A DNA stretch of 64,000 bases from Palsa-744 sp963734815 (GCA_963734815.1 CAVTIH010000003.1:124001-188000); one strand, 5' to 3'; shown: positions 42,958-52,415, counted from the first letter of the stretch. Notes: generated by a model not told the origin, from the sequence alone. Numbers and translations: made by a program.

Positions 42958-43464
42958 TCAGGCGGATACCCGCTCGCGCCGGCGGCCCAGCCAGCGCGGG
43001 GCGCGCAGACGCCGTGCGACGATTTCGTCGCCGCCCGACTCCAGCGCGTGCATCGCCTCCGCACGGGCCCGCTCCCGATCCATGCGCTCATGGCAAGCCC
43101 GCAGCGCAGCATGCTCGTCGATCGCCTGCGCGAGATCGACGCGCTCCTCGTCCAGCAGGCTGCCGCGCAACAGCGCCACGAGCGTGGAGAGCTCGTGCGG
43201 GGTGGCGGGGCGTCGGCGTCGCACGTGCGTGAAGCGGTCCCAGGAGCGCGCGAAGGAGAGGAAGTTGGTGCGCCCGCCGCGGCGGTGGGCGGCGAGCATC
43301 GGACACACTCCACCCTCACCGTCGGTGTAGGCGCCGACGATGATGCGCGGGCTGGCGAGCACGCCGTCCAGCATCGCTTCGCGGGTGCCCACGGGCAGGC
43401 ACTCGATCGCGAGGCGCAGCTCGCGGATGGTGCGGGTGTTGCGAGTGGAGCGAGCGATTGGCAT
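42958..43464 (-). CDS. Conserved hypothetical protein (168 aa)
   Basis: ATG 43464 (MPIARSTRNTRTIRELRL). The core AMLDGVLASPRIIVGAYTDG then GGVCPMLAAHRRGGRTNFLS is followed by FARSWDRFTHVRRR and a helical Arg-rich C-terminus. It reads as a real, ordered protein of unknown function. The long ORF that continues past the start on the same frame is a shadow of the LLM and GT genes. Confidence 0.65.
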   Translation of the reverse strand: MPIARSTRNTRTIRELRLAIECLPVGTREAMLDGVLASPRIIVGAYTDGEGGVCPMLAAHRRGGRTNFLSFARSWDRFTHVRRRRPATPHELSTLVALLRGSLLDEERVDLAQAIDEHAALRACHERMDRERARAEAMHALESGGDEIVARRLRAPRWLGRRRERVSA

Positions 43465-43572
43465 ATAGGCTGTGTGTTGCCAGCGGCCACCACCGGCCGG
43501 CGGGCGCGTCCAGCGTAGGGCAAAGGGTCGCGCACGGCAACGAATCCCCTTCCCTTGAAAGGAAACTTGCGC

Positions 43573-44610
43573 ATGAAGCTCGGCGTTCACATCGGCTATT
43601 GGGGTCTCGGCCTCACCTCGGAGGACCAGCTGCGCATCGTGCAGGAGGCGGAGCGGCTCGGGTACGACTCGGTGTGGGCGGCGGAGGCGTACGGCTCGGA
43701 CACCGCCTCCGTGCTGGCGTGGCTGGCGGGGCAGACCTCGAAGATCCGCCTCGGCGCGGGGATCTTTCAGATGCCGGGGCGCTCGGCGGCGATGACCGCG
43801 ATGACCGCCGCCACGATCGACCAGCTCTCCGGGGGGCGCATGATCCTCGGGATCGGCTCCTCCGGTCCGCAGGTGGCGGAGGGCTGGCATGGGCAGCGTT
43901 TCGCCAAACAGCTGCAGCGCACGCGCGAGTACGTGGCGGTGGTGCGGATGGCGCTGGCGCGCGAACGCGTGGAGTTCCACGGCGAGACGTTGCAGCTGCC
44001 GCTCCCCGACGGCCCGGGCAAGGCGCTGAAGCTGACGATCAGCCCCGTGCAGGAGCGCATCCCGATCTACCTCGCCGCGATCGGCCCGAAGAACACGGCG
44101 TTGGCGGGCGAGATCGCCGACGGCTGGATCCCCACGCTGTTCTCCCCCGAGCACGTCTCCGAGCTGCGCCCGCTGCTGGAGGAGGGCGCGGCGCGTGCGG
44201 GGCGCACACTCGATGGCTTCGACATCGCACCGACCGTCAACGCCTTCGTCACCGACGACCTGGAGGCGGCACGCAACGCGACGCGGCCGTTCATCGCGCT
44301 GTACGTCGGCGGGATGGGCTCGCGCAAGCAGAACTTCTACAACAACCTCGTCCAGCGCTACGGCTTCGAGGCGGAGGCCAAAACGATTCAGGACCTCTAC
44401 CTCGAAGGCAAGCGCGAGGAGGCGATGGCGGCGATCCCCGACAAGCTGATCGACGCCGTCTCCCTCTGCGGGCCGAAGGACGTGGTGCGCGAGCGCCTCG
44501 CGATCTTCCGCGACGCGGGGGTCGGCACGCTCGGGATCACCCCACTCGCGTTCACCGCCGAGGAGCGACTCACGCAGCTGCGCCTGGTGGCGGAGCTGGC
44601 CGCGGCATAG
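43573..44610 (+). CDS. LLM-class (F420-dependent) oxidoreductase
   Basis: 345 aa TIM-barrel of the luciferase-like monooxygenase family. ATG 43573 with AAAGGA upstream. MKLGVHIGYWG at the start, LGYDSVWAAEAYGSD, TIDQLSGGRMILGIGSSGPQVAEGW and PIYLAAIGPKNTALAGEIADGW are hallmark blocks. It probably uses F420. It is followed 3 nt later by a glycosyltransferase gene. Confidence 0.93.
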   Translation: MKLGVHIGYWGLGLTSEDQLRIVQEAERLGYDSVWAAEAYGSDTASVLAWLAGQTSKIRLGAGIFQMPGRSAAMTAMTAATIDQLSGGRMILGIGSSGPQVAEGWHGQRFAKQLQRTREYVAVVRMALARERVEFHGETLQLPLPDGPGKALKLTISPVQERIPIYLAAIGPKNTALAGEIADGWIPTLFSPEHVSELRPLLEEGAARAGRTLDGFDIAPTVNAFVTDDLEAARNATRPFIALYVGGMGSRKQNFYNNLVQRYGFEAEAKTIQDLYLEGKREEAMAAIPDKLIDAVSLCGPKDVVRERLAIFRDAGVGTLGITPLAFTAEERLTQLRLVAELAAA

Positions 44611-44613
44611 GGC

Positions 44614-45957
44614 ATGCGAATCCTGCTCGGCGCCTTCGGGGATCCCGGCCACGCCTTCCCGATGATCGCGCTGGGGCGTGCGCTGGCAACGCGCGGGCAC
44701 GAGGTGACGTTGCAAACGTGGGAGCGCTGGCGCGCACCCGTGGAGGCGGAGGGTGTGTGCTTCGCCGCCGCCCCCGAGTACCGGGTCTTCCCGAATGGAC
44801 CCGAGCCGCTCGACTTCTACGAGGCCGTGGTGCACGCCACCCGCGACACGCTTCCGCTGGTGCGCGAGCTCGAGCCGGAGGTTGTGGTCGCCGATATCCT
44901 CACGCTCGCCCCCGCGCTTGCCGCCGAGCTCCAGGAAGTTCCCGTCGCGACGCTCATCCCCCACGTACACCCCCACCCCCCGGCGGGCGCCCCGATCTAC
45001 TCGATCGGAGCCCGCCTGCCACGCACGGCGCTCGGCGGCGCCTTCTGGCAGCGCGCCACGCGACCTGTTGAGCATGGCCTGGAGCGTGGCCGGCAGGACC
45101 TCAACGCCGTACGGGAGCGTCTCGGCCTGCCGCCGCTCGGCCACGTCCACGGCGGCATCAGCCGGCAGCTGGCACTGGTGGGGACCTTCCCTCAGCTCGA
45201 GTACCCGCGCGCCGCCGCGGGTGGCTGGAGGGGCTGGAGTGGAGACGGACGGACGGGCGGCTGGGGCGCCAACACCCACGTGGTCGGCCCGCTGATCTGG
45301 GAGCCCCCCACCGCGGACGTGGAGCTTCCACCGGGCGAGGACCCACTCGTGCTGATCGCCCCCTCGACCGCCCAAGATCCCGAGCACCGTCTGCTGGGAG
45401 CCGCACTGCGAGGTCTAGCTGACGCCCCGGTGCGCGTGCTCGCCACCTGGAACCGCCGTCTCCCCTCAACCCCGCTGCCGGTCCCCGCGAACGCGCGCGT
45501 GGTCGAGTGGCTCTCCTACGCGCGCACAATGTCCCACTGCGACGTGGTCGTCTGCCACGCCGGCCACGGCACCCTCGCTCGCGCGCTCGCCAGCGGCTGC
45601 GCGGTGGTCGCCTGCCCGGTGGCGGGCGACATGAGCGAGAACGCCGCACGCCTCGACTGGGCCGGCGCGGGCGTGCGTCTCCCCCGCCGCTTCATTTCGC
45701 CCCGGCCTTTGCGTCTCGCCGTGGAGCGGGCGCTCGATGATCCGGCGATCCGCATTCGCGCGCGGGAGCTGGCCGCGTGGTGGGAGGGCAATGACCCCGC
45801 CGACACCGCAGCCAGGCTTGTCGAACGCGTCTCCAACCCGTCCCCTCCCGTGTATCCCGAACCGCCCGCGAAGTCCGGGCGGAGGGGTTCTGAGGCTCTG
45901 GGGGTGGGACTCGAACCCACAACTTCGGCGTTAACAGCGCCGCACTCTGCCAATTGA
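44614..45957 (+). CDS. GT1-like (UGT/MGT) glycosyltransferase
   Basis: 447 aa; ATG 44614 follows the LLM stop by 3 nt. N-domain starts MRILLGAFGDPGHAFPMIAL; the C-domain donor motif is VVCHAGHGTLARALASGCAV then ACPVAGDMSENAARLDWAGAG. A Gly/Arg-rich insertion (WRGWSGDGRTGGWG, ~205-220) lies mid-protein. The stop codon falls inside the antisense of tRNA-Asn: the last about 20 residues are read from the tRNA complement, so the annotated C-terminus is suspect. Confidence 0.82.
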   Translation: MRILLGAFGDPGHAFPMIALGRALATRGHEVTLQTWERWRAPVEAEGVCFAAAPEYRVFPNGPEPLDFYEAVVHATRDTLPLVRELEPEVVVADILTLAPALAAELQEVPVATLIPHVHPHPPAGAPIYSIGARLPRTALGGAFWQRATRPVEHGLERGRQDLNAVRERLGLPPLGHVHGGISRQLALVGTFPQLEYPRAAAGGWRGWSGDGRTGGWGANTHVVGPLIWEPPTADVELPPGEDPLVLIAPSTAQDPEHRLLGAALRGLADAPVRVLATWNRRLPSTPLPVPANARVVEWLSYARTMSHCDVVVCHAGHGTLARALASGCAVVACPVAGDMSENAARLDWAGAGVRLPRRFISPRPLRLAVERALDDPAIRIRARELAAWWEGNDPADTAARLVERVSNPSPPVYPEPPAKSGRRGSEALGVGLEPTTSALTAPHSAN

Positions 45958-45968
45958 GTTACCCCAGA
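45896..45968 (-). tRNA. tRNA-Asn(GTT)
   Basis: Cloverleaf on the minus strand. Acceptor TCTGGGG/CCCCAGA, anticodon loop CTGTTAA (GTT), T arm with TTCGAGT. Overlaps the 3' end of the glycosyltransferase ORF on the opposite strand. Confidence 0.95.
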
Positions 45969-45981
45969 TTGTCCAAATTGT

Positions 45982-46704
45982 CTACCCCGGAGACCGTGAC
46001 ATGTCGCTCGTAATCGACGCCATGCCATCCTCGACCTCCGCGTGACAATTAGAGCATAGAAGCACGCACTTGCGCGCCTCAGCTCGCAGCTTGTCGATGG
46101 CTATCGCGACGCCCTTGGCGTTGATCTCATGACGCTTCTGCGACGGTTCGAGATGATGGAAGTGCAGAGCCCGCATGTTGCGGTCGTATCCGCAGATGCG
46201 GCAGCGCCCTCCCGCCTCGCCAACCAGGATCGCCTTTACCTTGCGCCGTCTACGAGAGACCGAGTCAGATCGGCATCGCTTGCAGCGATAGTTGCCTTGC
46301 CCGGTAAGCCAGAACTCCGTCTCGCCATGAAGCTTGCAGCGCATCGTCACAACCCGAAGCCCAGCCTCCTTCGCTGCCAGGATCTTCTCCGAGGGTCGCC
46401 TACCGCGGTGGCTATGGGTTTTCAGCCCGTGTCTGATCAGCCAGTGCCGCACCGTGGCCTTGCTGCACCCAACCGCGTCTGCAATCTCAGCGATGGTCGC
46501 ACCCTGATCGACCAGCAGCTCGAGCTCATCTCGACTCAGCCCACCCCGGGCTGCGTGCTGCTCGCGATTGACTGCCTGCAGCCCATGTTTTTGAACCCAA
46601 TACGCAATCGTCGCTTCATGCCGATCAAACCGCCGCCCAATCTCCGCAAGCGAGAGGCCCTGGTTCAACATCTGCTCCAACGAAGCCCGATCCATGCACC
46701 CCAT
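45982..46704 (-). CDS. HTH-HNH endonuclease-like protein
   Basis: 240 aa. Two sigma-like HTH segments: LSLAEIGRRFDRHEATIAYW (about 17-36) and TIAEIADAVGCSKATVRHWL (about 69-88). A CxxC pair (YRCKRCRSDS) then an HNH domain: CRICGYDRNMRALHFHHLEP and CVLLCSNCHAEVEDG, with Cys zinc ligands and the catalytic His. Such genes occur next to tRNAs in actinobacteria and could be homing-like or phage-derived. ATG 46695 is an alternative start. Confidence 0.8.
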   Translation of the reverse strand: MGCMDRASLEQMLNQGLSLAEIGRRFDRHEATIAYWVQKHGLQAVNREQHAARGGLSRDELELLVDQGATIAEIADAVGCSKATVRHWLIRHGLKTHSHRGRRPSEKILAAKEAGLRVVTMRCKLHGETEFWLTGQGNYRCKRCRSDSVSRRRRKVKAILVGEAGGRCRICGYDRNMRALHFHHLEPSQKRHEINAKGVAIAIDKLRAEARKCVLLCSNCHAEVEDGMASITSDMSRSPG

Positions 46705-46755
46705 TGTCCGCGATGGGCCGGACGGAAAAACGAACGTACGTTCGTTCTAGGTGAC

Positions 46756-48708
46756 CTACCCTCCGGTCTCCGCCAGCGCCCGCTCATAAGCCTGCTCGAA
46801 CGCGCGTTTGACCTCGATACGCCGCCGCGCGAGGTCGCTGACCTCGCCGCTGCCTTGCGCGCGCGCGGCGAGGATGCGACGGTCGATCCGGGCAAGGTCG
46901 AGCTGCATCCGCTGCACGTCGAGCATCGCCGGCGCCGCGGCGCTTGGCAGGCGACCGGCGGCGACGACCAGCTCCGCCAGCACTCCCGTCAGCTCCGAGT
47001 CCTCCGGCTCGATGCCCGCCATCGGTTCGGAGAGCCGCCCCGCGCGAAGGTGCGCGGCCGCGTGGCGCAACCGCTCGCCAGTGAAGTGCTCCTCCGGGTC
47101 GAGCTCCGCCAGCGCCTGCTCACCCTCGGCCGGCGCGGCGATGCACAACGCCAGGAACGTTCGCTCGGTCTCCGCCCTGCGCGCCAGATCCCCCACCGCG
47201 AGCCGATCCGCCGCCCGCTCGCCTCCCGCCGTCCTGGCGAAAGCCCCACTTCCATCGCCTCCGCCGCGGGACTGGCTCACGTTGGGTCTGCCCGGCGGGC
47301 GCGCCTCGAATCTCGCGCCCGCCATCCGGGCCGACTCGGACCTCGCGCCCGCACCGCGGGCTGCCTCGCCACCCGCTCCGGAAGGACGGGCGTCGCCGCG
47401 TTGCACCGGCGCCGACAGCAGCGTCTCGGCGAGGCTCTCCGGCAGCTCCAAACGCCCCGCAACCAGCCGCGTCAGCTCCATCCGCATCGCGCTGGGAGCC
47501 AGCGTGGCGAACACCGGGCGCAGCTCGTCCACCATGCGGTCGCGGCCCTCGGGGCTCGAGTGGTCGCCCGCCGCCAGCACGCGCTCCACGCGGAAGCGCA
47601 CGAACGGCACCGACTCCGCCACCGCCGCCGCGATCCCCTCCGGCCCCTCGCGCTGAACGAGCTCCGCCGGATCCATCCCGCCGGGGAGGCTCACCACGCG
47701 CAGCTCCAAACGCCGGCGCGCCGCCAGCTGCGAGGCACGGAGCATCGCCTCCTGGCCAGCGGTATCGGCGTCGAGCGCCAGCAGCACAGTGGTGGCCATC
47801 CGTGCCAGCTCCCCCACCTGCTCGGGCGTCAACGCGGTGCCCATCAGGCCCACGGTGTTGGGCACCCCCGCCTGGTGCATCGCGATCACGTCGGTGTAGC
47901 CCTCGCACAGGATCACGCTGCCCGCGCGCGCCGCGTGGGCGCGGGCGAGGTCGGCGCCGTAGAGGTGACGGCCCTTGTGGTAGACGTCGTTGTCGGAGGT
48001 GTTCAGGTACTTCGGTTTCTGCTCCTCCCGCAGCGCGCGCGCCCCGAAACCCAATACTCGCCCGCGGGTGTCGGCCAGCGGGAACATGAGGCGGGCGCGG
48101 AAGCGGTCGTAGACGCGCCCCCTCTCGCTGGCGGAGCGCTGCGCGAGACCGGTCGCATGCAGCTCCTGCTCGGTGAAGCCTCCTTTGCGTGAGGCCATCA
48201 GTACGCGGTCCCATGCGCTCGGCGCGTACCCGACGCGAAACGCCCTCAGCATCTCCTCGCGCAGCCCCCTGCCCAATAGGTACTCCCGGGCGTGCGCCGC
48301 CTCGGTGGACTCCCACAGGCAGCGCTCGTAGTAGCCGCTGGTGCGTGCCAGCAGCTCCAGCAGGCGTTCGCGGCGACGACGGCGCTCGGCTTCGCGCGGA
48401 TCCTCCGCCTCGCGCTCGAGCTCCACCCCGCAGCGATCGGCGAGCTGCTCCAACGCCTCTTTGAACTCCACACCCTCGCTGTCCTGCACGAATGTGAACA
48501 CGTCCCCCTTCGCCCCACAACCGAAGCAGTAGTACACCTTGCGCGTCGGGTCGATACCGAAGGAGGGGCTGCGCTCGTCGTGGAAGGGGCACAGCCCCTC
48601 ATAGGCACTGGGGCCGGCCCTGCGCAGGTCGGTACGGGTGGACACCAGCTCGACGAAGTCCACCGCGTCGCGCACCCGGTCCTTGGACGCCTGTGTGTAG
48701 CGAGCCAT
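46756..48708 (-). CDS. dnaG: DNA primase
   Basis: 650 aa; ATG 48708 follows TAGCGT by 7 nt (leaderless). N-terminal zinc finger CPFHDERSPSFG...CFGCGAKGD (about 41-67), then RNA polymerase domain with TOPRIM ILCEGYTDVIAMHQAG and LALDADTAGQEAM. A Gly/Ala/Arg-rich insertion of about 60-80 residues (SGAGGEAARGAGARSESARM..., near 445-510) precedes the C-terminal DnaB-binding region and is encoded by palindromic GC repeats (47294-47323). Makes the primer for replication. Confidence 0.95.
   Translation of the reverse strand: MARYTQASKDRVRDAVDFVELVSTRTDLRRAGPSAYEGLCPFHDERSPSFGIDPTRKVYYCFGCGAKGDVFTFVQDSEGVEFKEALEQLADRCGVELEREAEDPREAERRRRRERLLELLARTSGYYERCLWESTEAAHAREYLLGRGLREEMLRAFRVGYAPSAWDRVLMASRKGGFTEQELHATGLAQRSASERGRVYDRFRARLMFPLADTRGRVLGFGARALREEQKPKYLNTSDNDVYHKGRHLYGADLARAHAARAGSVILCEGYTDVIAMHQAGVPNTVGLMGTALTPEQVGELARMATTVLLALDADTAGQEAMLRASQLAARRRLELRVVSLPGGMDPAELVQREGPEGIAAAVAESVPFVRFRVERVLAAGDHSSPEGRDRMVDELRPVFATLAPSAMRMELTRLVAGRLELPESLAETLLSAPVQRGDARPSGAGGEAARGAGARSESARMAGARFEARPPGRPNVSQSRGGGDGSGAFARTAGGERAADRLAVGDLARRAETERTFLALCIAAPAEGEQALAELDPEEHFTGERLRHAAAHLRAGRLSEPMAGIEPEDSELTGVLAELVVAAGRLPSAAAPAMLDVQRMQLDLARIDRRILAARAQGSGEVSDLARRRIEVKRAFEQAYERALAETGG
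47294..47323. repeat. GC-rich palindrome (family B) inside dnaG
   Basis: GGCGGGCGCG (47294-47303) and CGCGCCCGCC (47314-47323), perfect 10-bp arms with loop CCTCGAATCT; a similar unit follows at about 47330-47375. Confidence 0.65.
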
Positions 48709-48828
48709 CGGGTCTACGCTAGCCGCTCGCGCGCCCCGTCTGCGGCCCGCCTGCGAGGCTGGCCGCCGGCCACTTGACGCACGGGCCATCATCGCCGCAC
48801 GAGCCCCTCCCCCTCCCCCTTCCCCTCC

Positions 48829-49950
48829 CTACCGCGCGAATGCGCGCGGCACCTGCTGGCCGATGCCCCATCGGTCGGTATACGCCCTGATGCAGTAGCG
48901 ATCGGTCATCCCGGCGATGTAGTCGGTGACACGCTGCGCCAGGTCCGGCTCGCCATCCCGCGTCTCGCCCTCAGCCGCGCCCACCGCCCCAGCCTGCGAC
49001 GGCTGTGCCAGCTCCCCAACGCCGCCCGGGCGGGCCGGCAGCAGCTCGGGGTGCTCGACATAGTGCTCGAACAGTGCCCGCACCACCGCGGCGATGCGCT
49101 CGCGCTCGGCGCGCACCTCGGGGCCGAGGTAGACGCGCTCGAACATGAACTTGCGCAGCTGCCCCATCGCGCGCGCGGCCTCCTCGCCCTGGACGATCGC
49201 ACCGGCGCGCTCGGAGCGCTCGACCATGTCGTGCACCAGCGCGTCGATCCGCGCCGAGCCCGAGCGTCCCAGCGCCGCGATCGGCTCCGCGGGAAGGTCG
49301 CCCTCGCGCAGCAGGCCGGCACGCACGGCGTCGTCGATGTCGTGATTGATGTACGCCACGCGATCCATCACGCGCACGATCCGGCCCTCAAGCGTTGCGG
49401 GCTCGGGGGCGCGGCTGGAGTGGTGGGCGATCCCGTCGCGCACCTGCTCGGTGAGGTTGAGCCCCGCGCCGTCACGCTCAAGGCACTCCACCACCCGCAG
49501 CGAGTGCTCGTAGTGGCGAAAGCCGCCGCCGAAGCGCTCGCGCAGGCAGGCGTCGAGCACCTCCTCGCCGATGTGTCCGAACGGTGGGTGCCCGAGGTCG
49601 TGGCCCATCCCGATCGCCTCTACGAGATCCTCGTTGAGTCCCAGCGCGCGTGCCACCGCGCGTGAGATCCCCGCCACCTCGAGCGTGTGCGTGAGCCGCG
49701 TGCGGTAGTGGTCGCCCATCGGCGCCACAAACACCTGCGTCTTGTGCTTCAGGCGGCGAAACGCCTTGCAGTGCACGATCCGGTCGCGGTCACGCTGAAA
49801 CGGAGTGCGCAGCGAGCAGTCGGCCTCCTCGTGCACGCGTCGCGGTGGGTAGGAGCGCGCCGCAAGTGGCGAGAGCGTCAGCTCATCCAGCTGCTGGCGG
49901 CGCGCCGCGAATGCCGCCGCCACCGTCTGCTCGTGCGCCGCAATGCCCAT
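48829..49950 (-). CDS. dgt: dGTPase-like HD phosphohydrolase
   Basis: 373 aa. DNA-damage/dNTP pool enzyme that hydrolyses dGTP to deoxyguanosine and triphosphate. HD motif: RLTHTLEVAGISRAVAR (about 82) and IGMGHDLGHPPFGHIGEEVL, later YEHSLRVVE and VAYINHDIDDAVRAG. A Gly/Ala-rich insertion (GGVGELAQPSQAGAVGAAEG, ~310-330) lies near the C-terminus. Located between dnaG and recO. Confidence 0.93.
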   Translation of the reverse strand: MGIAAHEQTVAAAFAARRQQLDELTLSPLAARSYPPRRVHEEADCSLRTPFQRDRDRIVHCKAFRRLKHKTQVFVAPMGDHYRTRLTHTLEVAGISRAVARALGLNEDLVEAIGMGHDLGHPPFGHIGEEVLDACLRERFGGGFRHYEHSLRVVECLERDGAGLNLTEQVRDGIAHHSSRAPEPATLEGRIVRVMDRVAYINHDIDDAVRAGLLREGDLPAEPIAALGRSGSARIDALVHDMVERSERAGAIVQGEEAARAMGQLRKFMFERVYLGPEVRAERERIAAVVRALFEHYVEHPELLPARPGGVGELAQPSQAGAVGAAEGETRDGEPDLAQRVTDYIAGMTDRYCIRAYTDRWGIGQQVPRAFAR

Positions 49951-50039
49951 CGCTCGATTGTGGCACCGCGCCCGGCGATTCTCAGCCGCGGGCAGGCGGA
50001 TTCAAGCGCTCCCGTCCACAGCCGCCGGGCGGCTCGCCT

Positions 50040-50405
50040 TCAGCGCTGCCGATTCCAGTCGCTGCGCCCCGTGATGCGGTGGACCCAGTGGTGCCAGCGC
50101 TGCTGCTTGTCGGGATCCTCGCTGTACACGGGCGCCTTGTGCTCCGGCTCAGGAAGGCCTGATGCGGCGGTCGCGTCGATGCGCAGGTCGCAGCCGCGTT
50201 CGTGGATCGACGCGATCAGACCCGCCTCGACGAAGCGCACGCCATCATTCGAGGTCGTGATCAGCAGCCCGTGGAAGACGTCCTCCTCGGGCGCAGCCAG
50301 CACAGACAGGACGGTCCCCACCGGGGTGCCGTCGGATGCCAGCACGGGCACGCCGTCATCGAGCAGCTGATAGGCGATCGGCAACCCCTCGTCCACGGCC
50401 AGCAC
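50040..50405 (-). CDS. PRC-barrel-like/DUF2171-like protein (121 aa)
   Basis: Reads GVPVLASDGTPVGTVLSVLA then FHGLLITTSNDGVRFVEAGL, a small beta-barrel pattern similar to PRC-barrel or DUF2171. The C-terminus has KQQRWHHWVHRITGR, aromatic-rich. GTG 50405 start. Function unknown; may bind RNA or membrane proteins. Confidence 0.65.
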   Translation of the reverse strand: MLAVDEGLPIAYQLLDDGVPVLASDGTPVGTVLSVLAAPEEDVFHGLLITTSNDGVRFVEAGLIASIHERGCDLRIDATAASGLPEPEHKAPVYSEDPDKQQRWHHWVHRITGRSDWNRQR

Positions 50406-50423
50406 GATACAGGCAATTGATGC

Positions 50424-51275
50424 TCAGCCGGCGCGCCCCCCGGCCGGCATCAGCCGCAGGTGAGCATGATGCTCGAGCGTCTCGGAGATCGCCCGCTCCA
50501 CCTGCCCGAGCGCGCGCTCGGGCGCCTCGGGGGTCTCGGCGAGCGCCCGTCCGAGCGCCTCGGTCATAAAGCCGTGGGCGTCCTCCCCGAGCGGGAACGA
50601 CCCCGCCTCGCACGCGCCACACACAACTCCGCCCGCGGCGCCCGAAAAACCGACGAGGTGTTCGCGCTCCCCGCAGTGCGCACACGCCCCCAGATGGGGA
50701 GCGAGGCCCGCGGCGAGCAGCAGCTTCAGGCGGAACTGCAGCGCGCCCGCGCGGGTGGCAGGTGCTGGCCGAAGCGGGGATGCGAAAGTGTCTCCCGCCT
50801 TCGGCCGATCTCCGATCGGTCGGCCCTCGAGCGGTGGCCCTGCCAGATCCGTATCCGCCGCTGGTGTCCCAGCCGCAGGGCCCGCCCCGACCCGCGCATC
50901 GAGCAGCGCGAGCTGACGACAGAGCAGGTTGAACACACCGGGGTGGGGCTCGGACGTCTCGAACAGGCGCCCGACCGCGTCGCAGGCGCGCGCCGCGGCG
51001 TCCAGCGCGCCGGCGTCTTCGCGCAGGCGCGGATGGCCGTCGATGGTGAGGGCGCCGGTGACGGTGAGCAGCTCGCTGCGTCCTTCGTGCAGCTCCAAGC
51101 GCAGGCGAAAGAACGGCTCCAGCCGCCCCCCGAAGCGGCTGCGCGCCCGTCGCACCCCCTTGGCGATCGCGCTCACCCGCCCGCGGTGGGGGGTGTAGAC
51201 GTGCAGGATCCGATCCGCCTCCCCGTAGCGGATCGAGCGCAGCACCACGGCCTCGGTCTTCAGGGGTCCGGGCAT
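50424..51275 (-). CDS. recO: DNA repair protein RecO with lineage-specific insertion
   Basis: 283 aa from ATG 51275 (MPGPLKTEAVVLRSIRYG...), with the OB domain YTPHRGRVSAIAKGVRRARS, then helices and a zinc ribbon CAHCGEREH...CGACEAG (about 215-240). Between helices, residues about 145-185 (GPAAGTPAADTDLAGPPLEG then RPIGDRPKAGDTFASPLRPA) form an insertion not seen in normal RecO. Its second half is read from repeat family A (50767-50806). RecO works with RecR to load RecA. Confidence 0.92.
   Translation of the reverse strand: MPGPLKTEAVVLRSIRYGEADRILHVYTPHRGRVSAIAKGVRRARSRFGGRLEPFFRLRLELHEGRSELLTVTGALTIDGHPRLREDAGALDAAARACDAVGRLFETSEPHPGVFNLLCRQLALLDARVGAGPAAGTPAADTDLAGPPLEGRPIGDRPKAGDTFASPLRPAPATRAGALQFRLKLLLAAGLAPHLGACAHCGEREHLVGFSGAAGGVVCGACEAGSFPLGEDAHGFMTEALGRALAETPEAPERALGQVERAISETLEHHAHLRLMPAGGRAG
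50767..50806 (-). repeat. Family A hairpin repeat inside recO
   Basis: GGCCGAAG (50767-50774) pairs with CTTCGGCC (50799-50806); inside, CGGGGA pairs with TCTCCCG. Same outer arms as 32698-32837, but here read in another frame (PKAGDTFASPLRP). Confidence 0.8.
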
Positions 51276-51689
51276 ATCGACCGCGAGTGTAGGCGCCGCC
51301 TCGGCCGGCATATACGAGGTCGGAGACAGGCAAGCCCCACCACTCGCAGTCGCAACACACCAGCCAGCCGATGCCCCGAGTCATGGATTCGCTCGCGGCG
51401 GGACCATCGATTGCGGTAACTCGATGGGTAGTTTACCGTCGAAACCAGCCGGCCGCCCAACCCATCGCGCAATTTCGCATTATGCGTGATATACATTCCG
51501 ACTAAGGTAATTGTATAGATCCGCGCCATTGGCAAGGATCGTGTCCCCCAGCCCTGTGTACGCTCGGGCAGGCAAGCAGCTCGGTGGATGGCGGACGGCG
51601 ACAGCCACGGCACGGAAGCTCCGTACCGCTGCTGGGTAGTACAGAAGCTCCCTTACACCGCCGAGAGAAACGGGATAAGACGGGATGCA
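51276..51689. other. 414-bp gene-free region upstream of the LuxR pair
   Basis: Contains recO's 5' flank, an AT-rich block (51476-51524, including palindrome CGCATTATGCG), and two copies of TGGGTAGT-like motif (51425-51433 followed by TACC; 51633-51640). The N-terminal extension of the longest LuxR frame (from 51588) crosses it but is unconserved. Confidence 0.45.
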
Positions 51690-52415
51690 ATGCCAGGCCT
51701 AGATGTCCTGCCCGGGCCACCGCTGCCCACCGGTGGTGCCACCGGCCTACCCACCGAGTGGCGAGGTCGCCCCCACCTGGACCGTCCTCGGCCCGCGATC
51801 ACAATCGCGCTGATCGGCGGGCAGCGTCTGCTGCGGGAGGCCACTGCCAGCCTGCTCACAGCCCAGGACGGGCTGCAGGTGCTGGGCGCCTTCGCCACCG
51901 CGGCCGAGTTTCTCGCCGCGGACTTCAAGCGCTCTCCAGCTGTGCTCCTGCTCGACTGCGACGGCGGGGAGCTGGGCGAGTGCGGCACCGCCATAAGGGA
52001 GTTGAGCCCGACGTGCAGTCGCTCTCGGGTCGTTCTGCTCTGCCGCACGGCCCGCGAGGAGGTGGTTCGTTGCGCAATCGAGCACCGGGCCAGCGGGGTC
52101 TTGCTGAAGAGTTACTCCACCGAGGACATACTCGCGGCGCTTGCCTACACCACCACCGGGCGCACCGTGCTTCCAGCCGGATGGCAGAAGCTGCTCCCCG
52201 CCCAACCGGGGTGGGAAACGCGGTTGAGCCCCCGTCACCGCCAAATCCTGGCACTGATCGCCGCGGGCCGACGTAACGACGAGATAGCCCTCGACCTCGA
52301 GCTCAGCCCAAACACGATCAAGTTTCACATCCGTGCCCTGTATTCGCGGCTGGGAGTGCGCAATCGTGTTGAGGCCGCCAACCTGTACGCACAGATCGCC
52401 AGTGGCGACAGTTGA
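51690..52415 (+). CDS. Atypical LuxR/NarL-family regulator 1
   Basis: 241 aa from ATG 51690 (SD GGGA 4 nt upstream); the ORF can be extended to 51588. N-terminal receiver-like domain: TIALIGGQRLLREATASLL lacks the acidic pair normally in beta-1; an Asp remains in VLLLDCDGGELG. C-terminal LuxR HTH: LSPRHRQILALIAAGRRNDE then IALDLELSPNTIKFHIRALY (about 183-225). It is probably not controlled by phosphorylation in the usual way. Overlaps the start of regulator 2 by 14 nt and shares its architecture: a tandem duplication. Confidence 0.85.
   Translation: MPGLDVLPGPPLPTGGATGLPTEWRGRPHLDRPRPAITIALIGGQRLLREATASLLTAQDGLQVLGAFATAAEFLAADFKRSPAVLLLDCDGGELGECGTAIRELSPTCSRSRVVLLCRTAREEVVRCAIEHRASGVLLKSYSTEDILAALAYTTTGRTVLPAGWQKLLPAQPGWETRLSPRHRQILALIAAGRRNDEIALDLELSPNTIKFHIRALYSRLGVRNRVEAANLYAQIASGDS

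Noticed and set aside
42958..45387. 809-aa minus ORF
   Set aside because: Only its last 168 codons are a gene; the rest is antisense to the LLM and glycosyltransferase genes.
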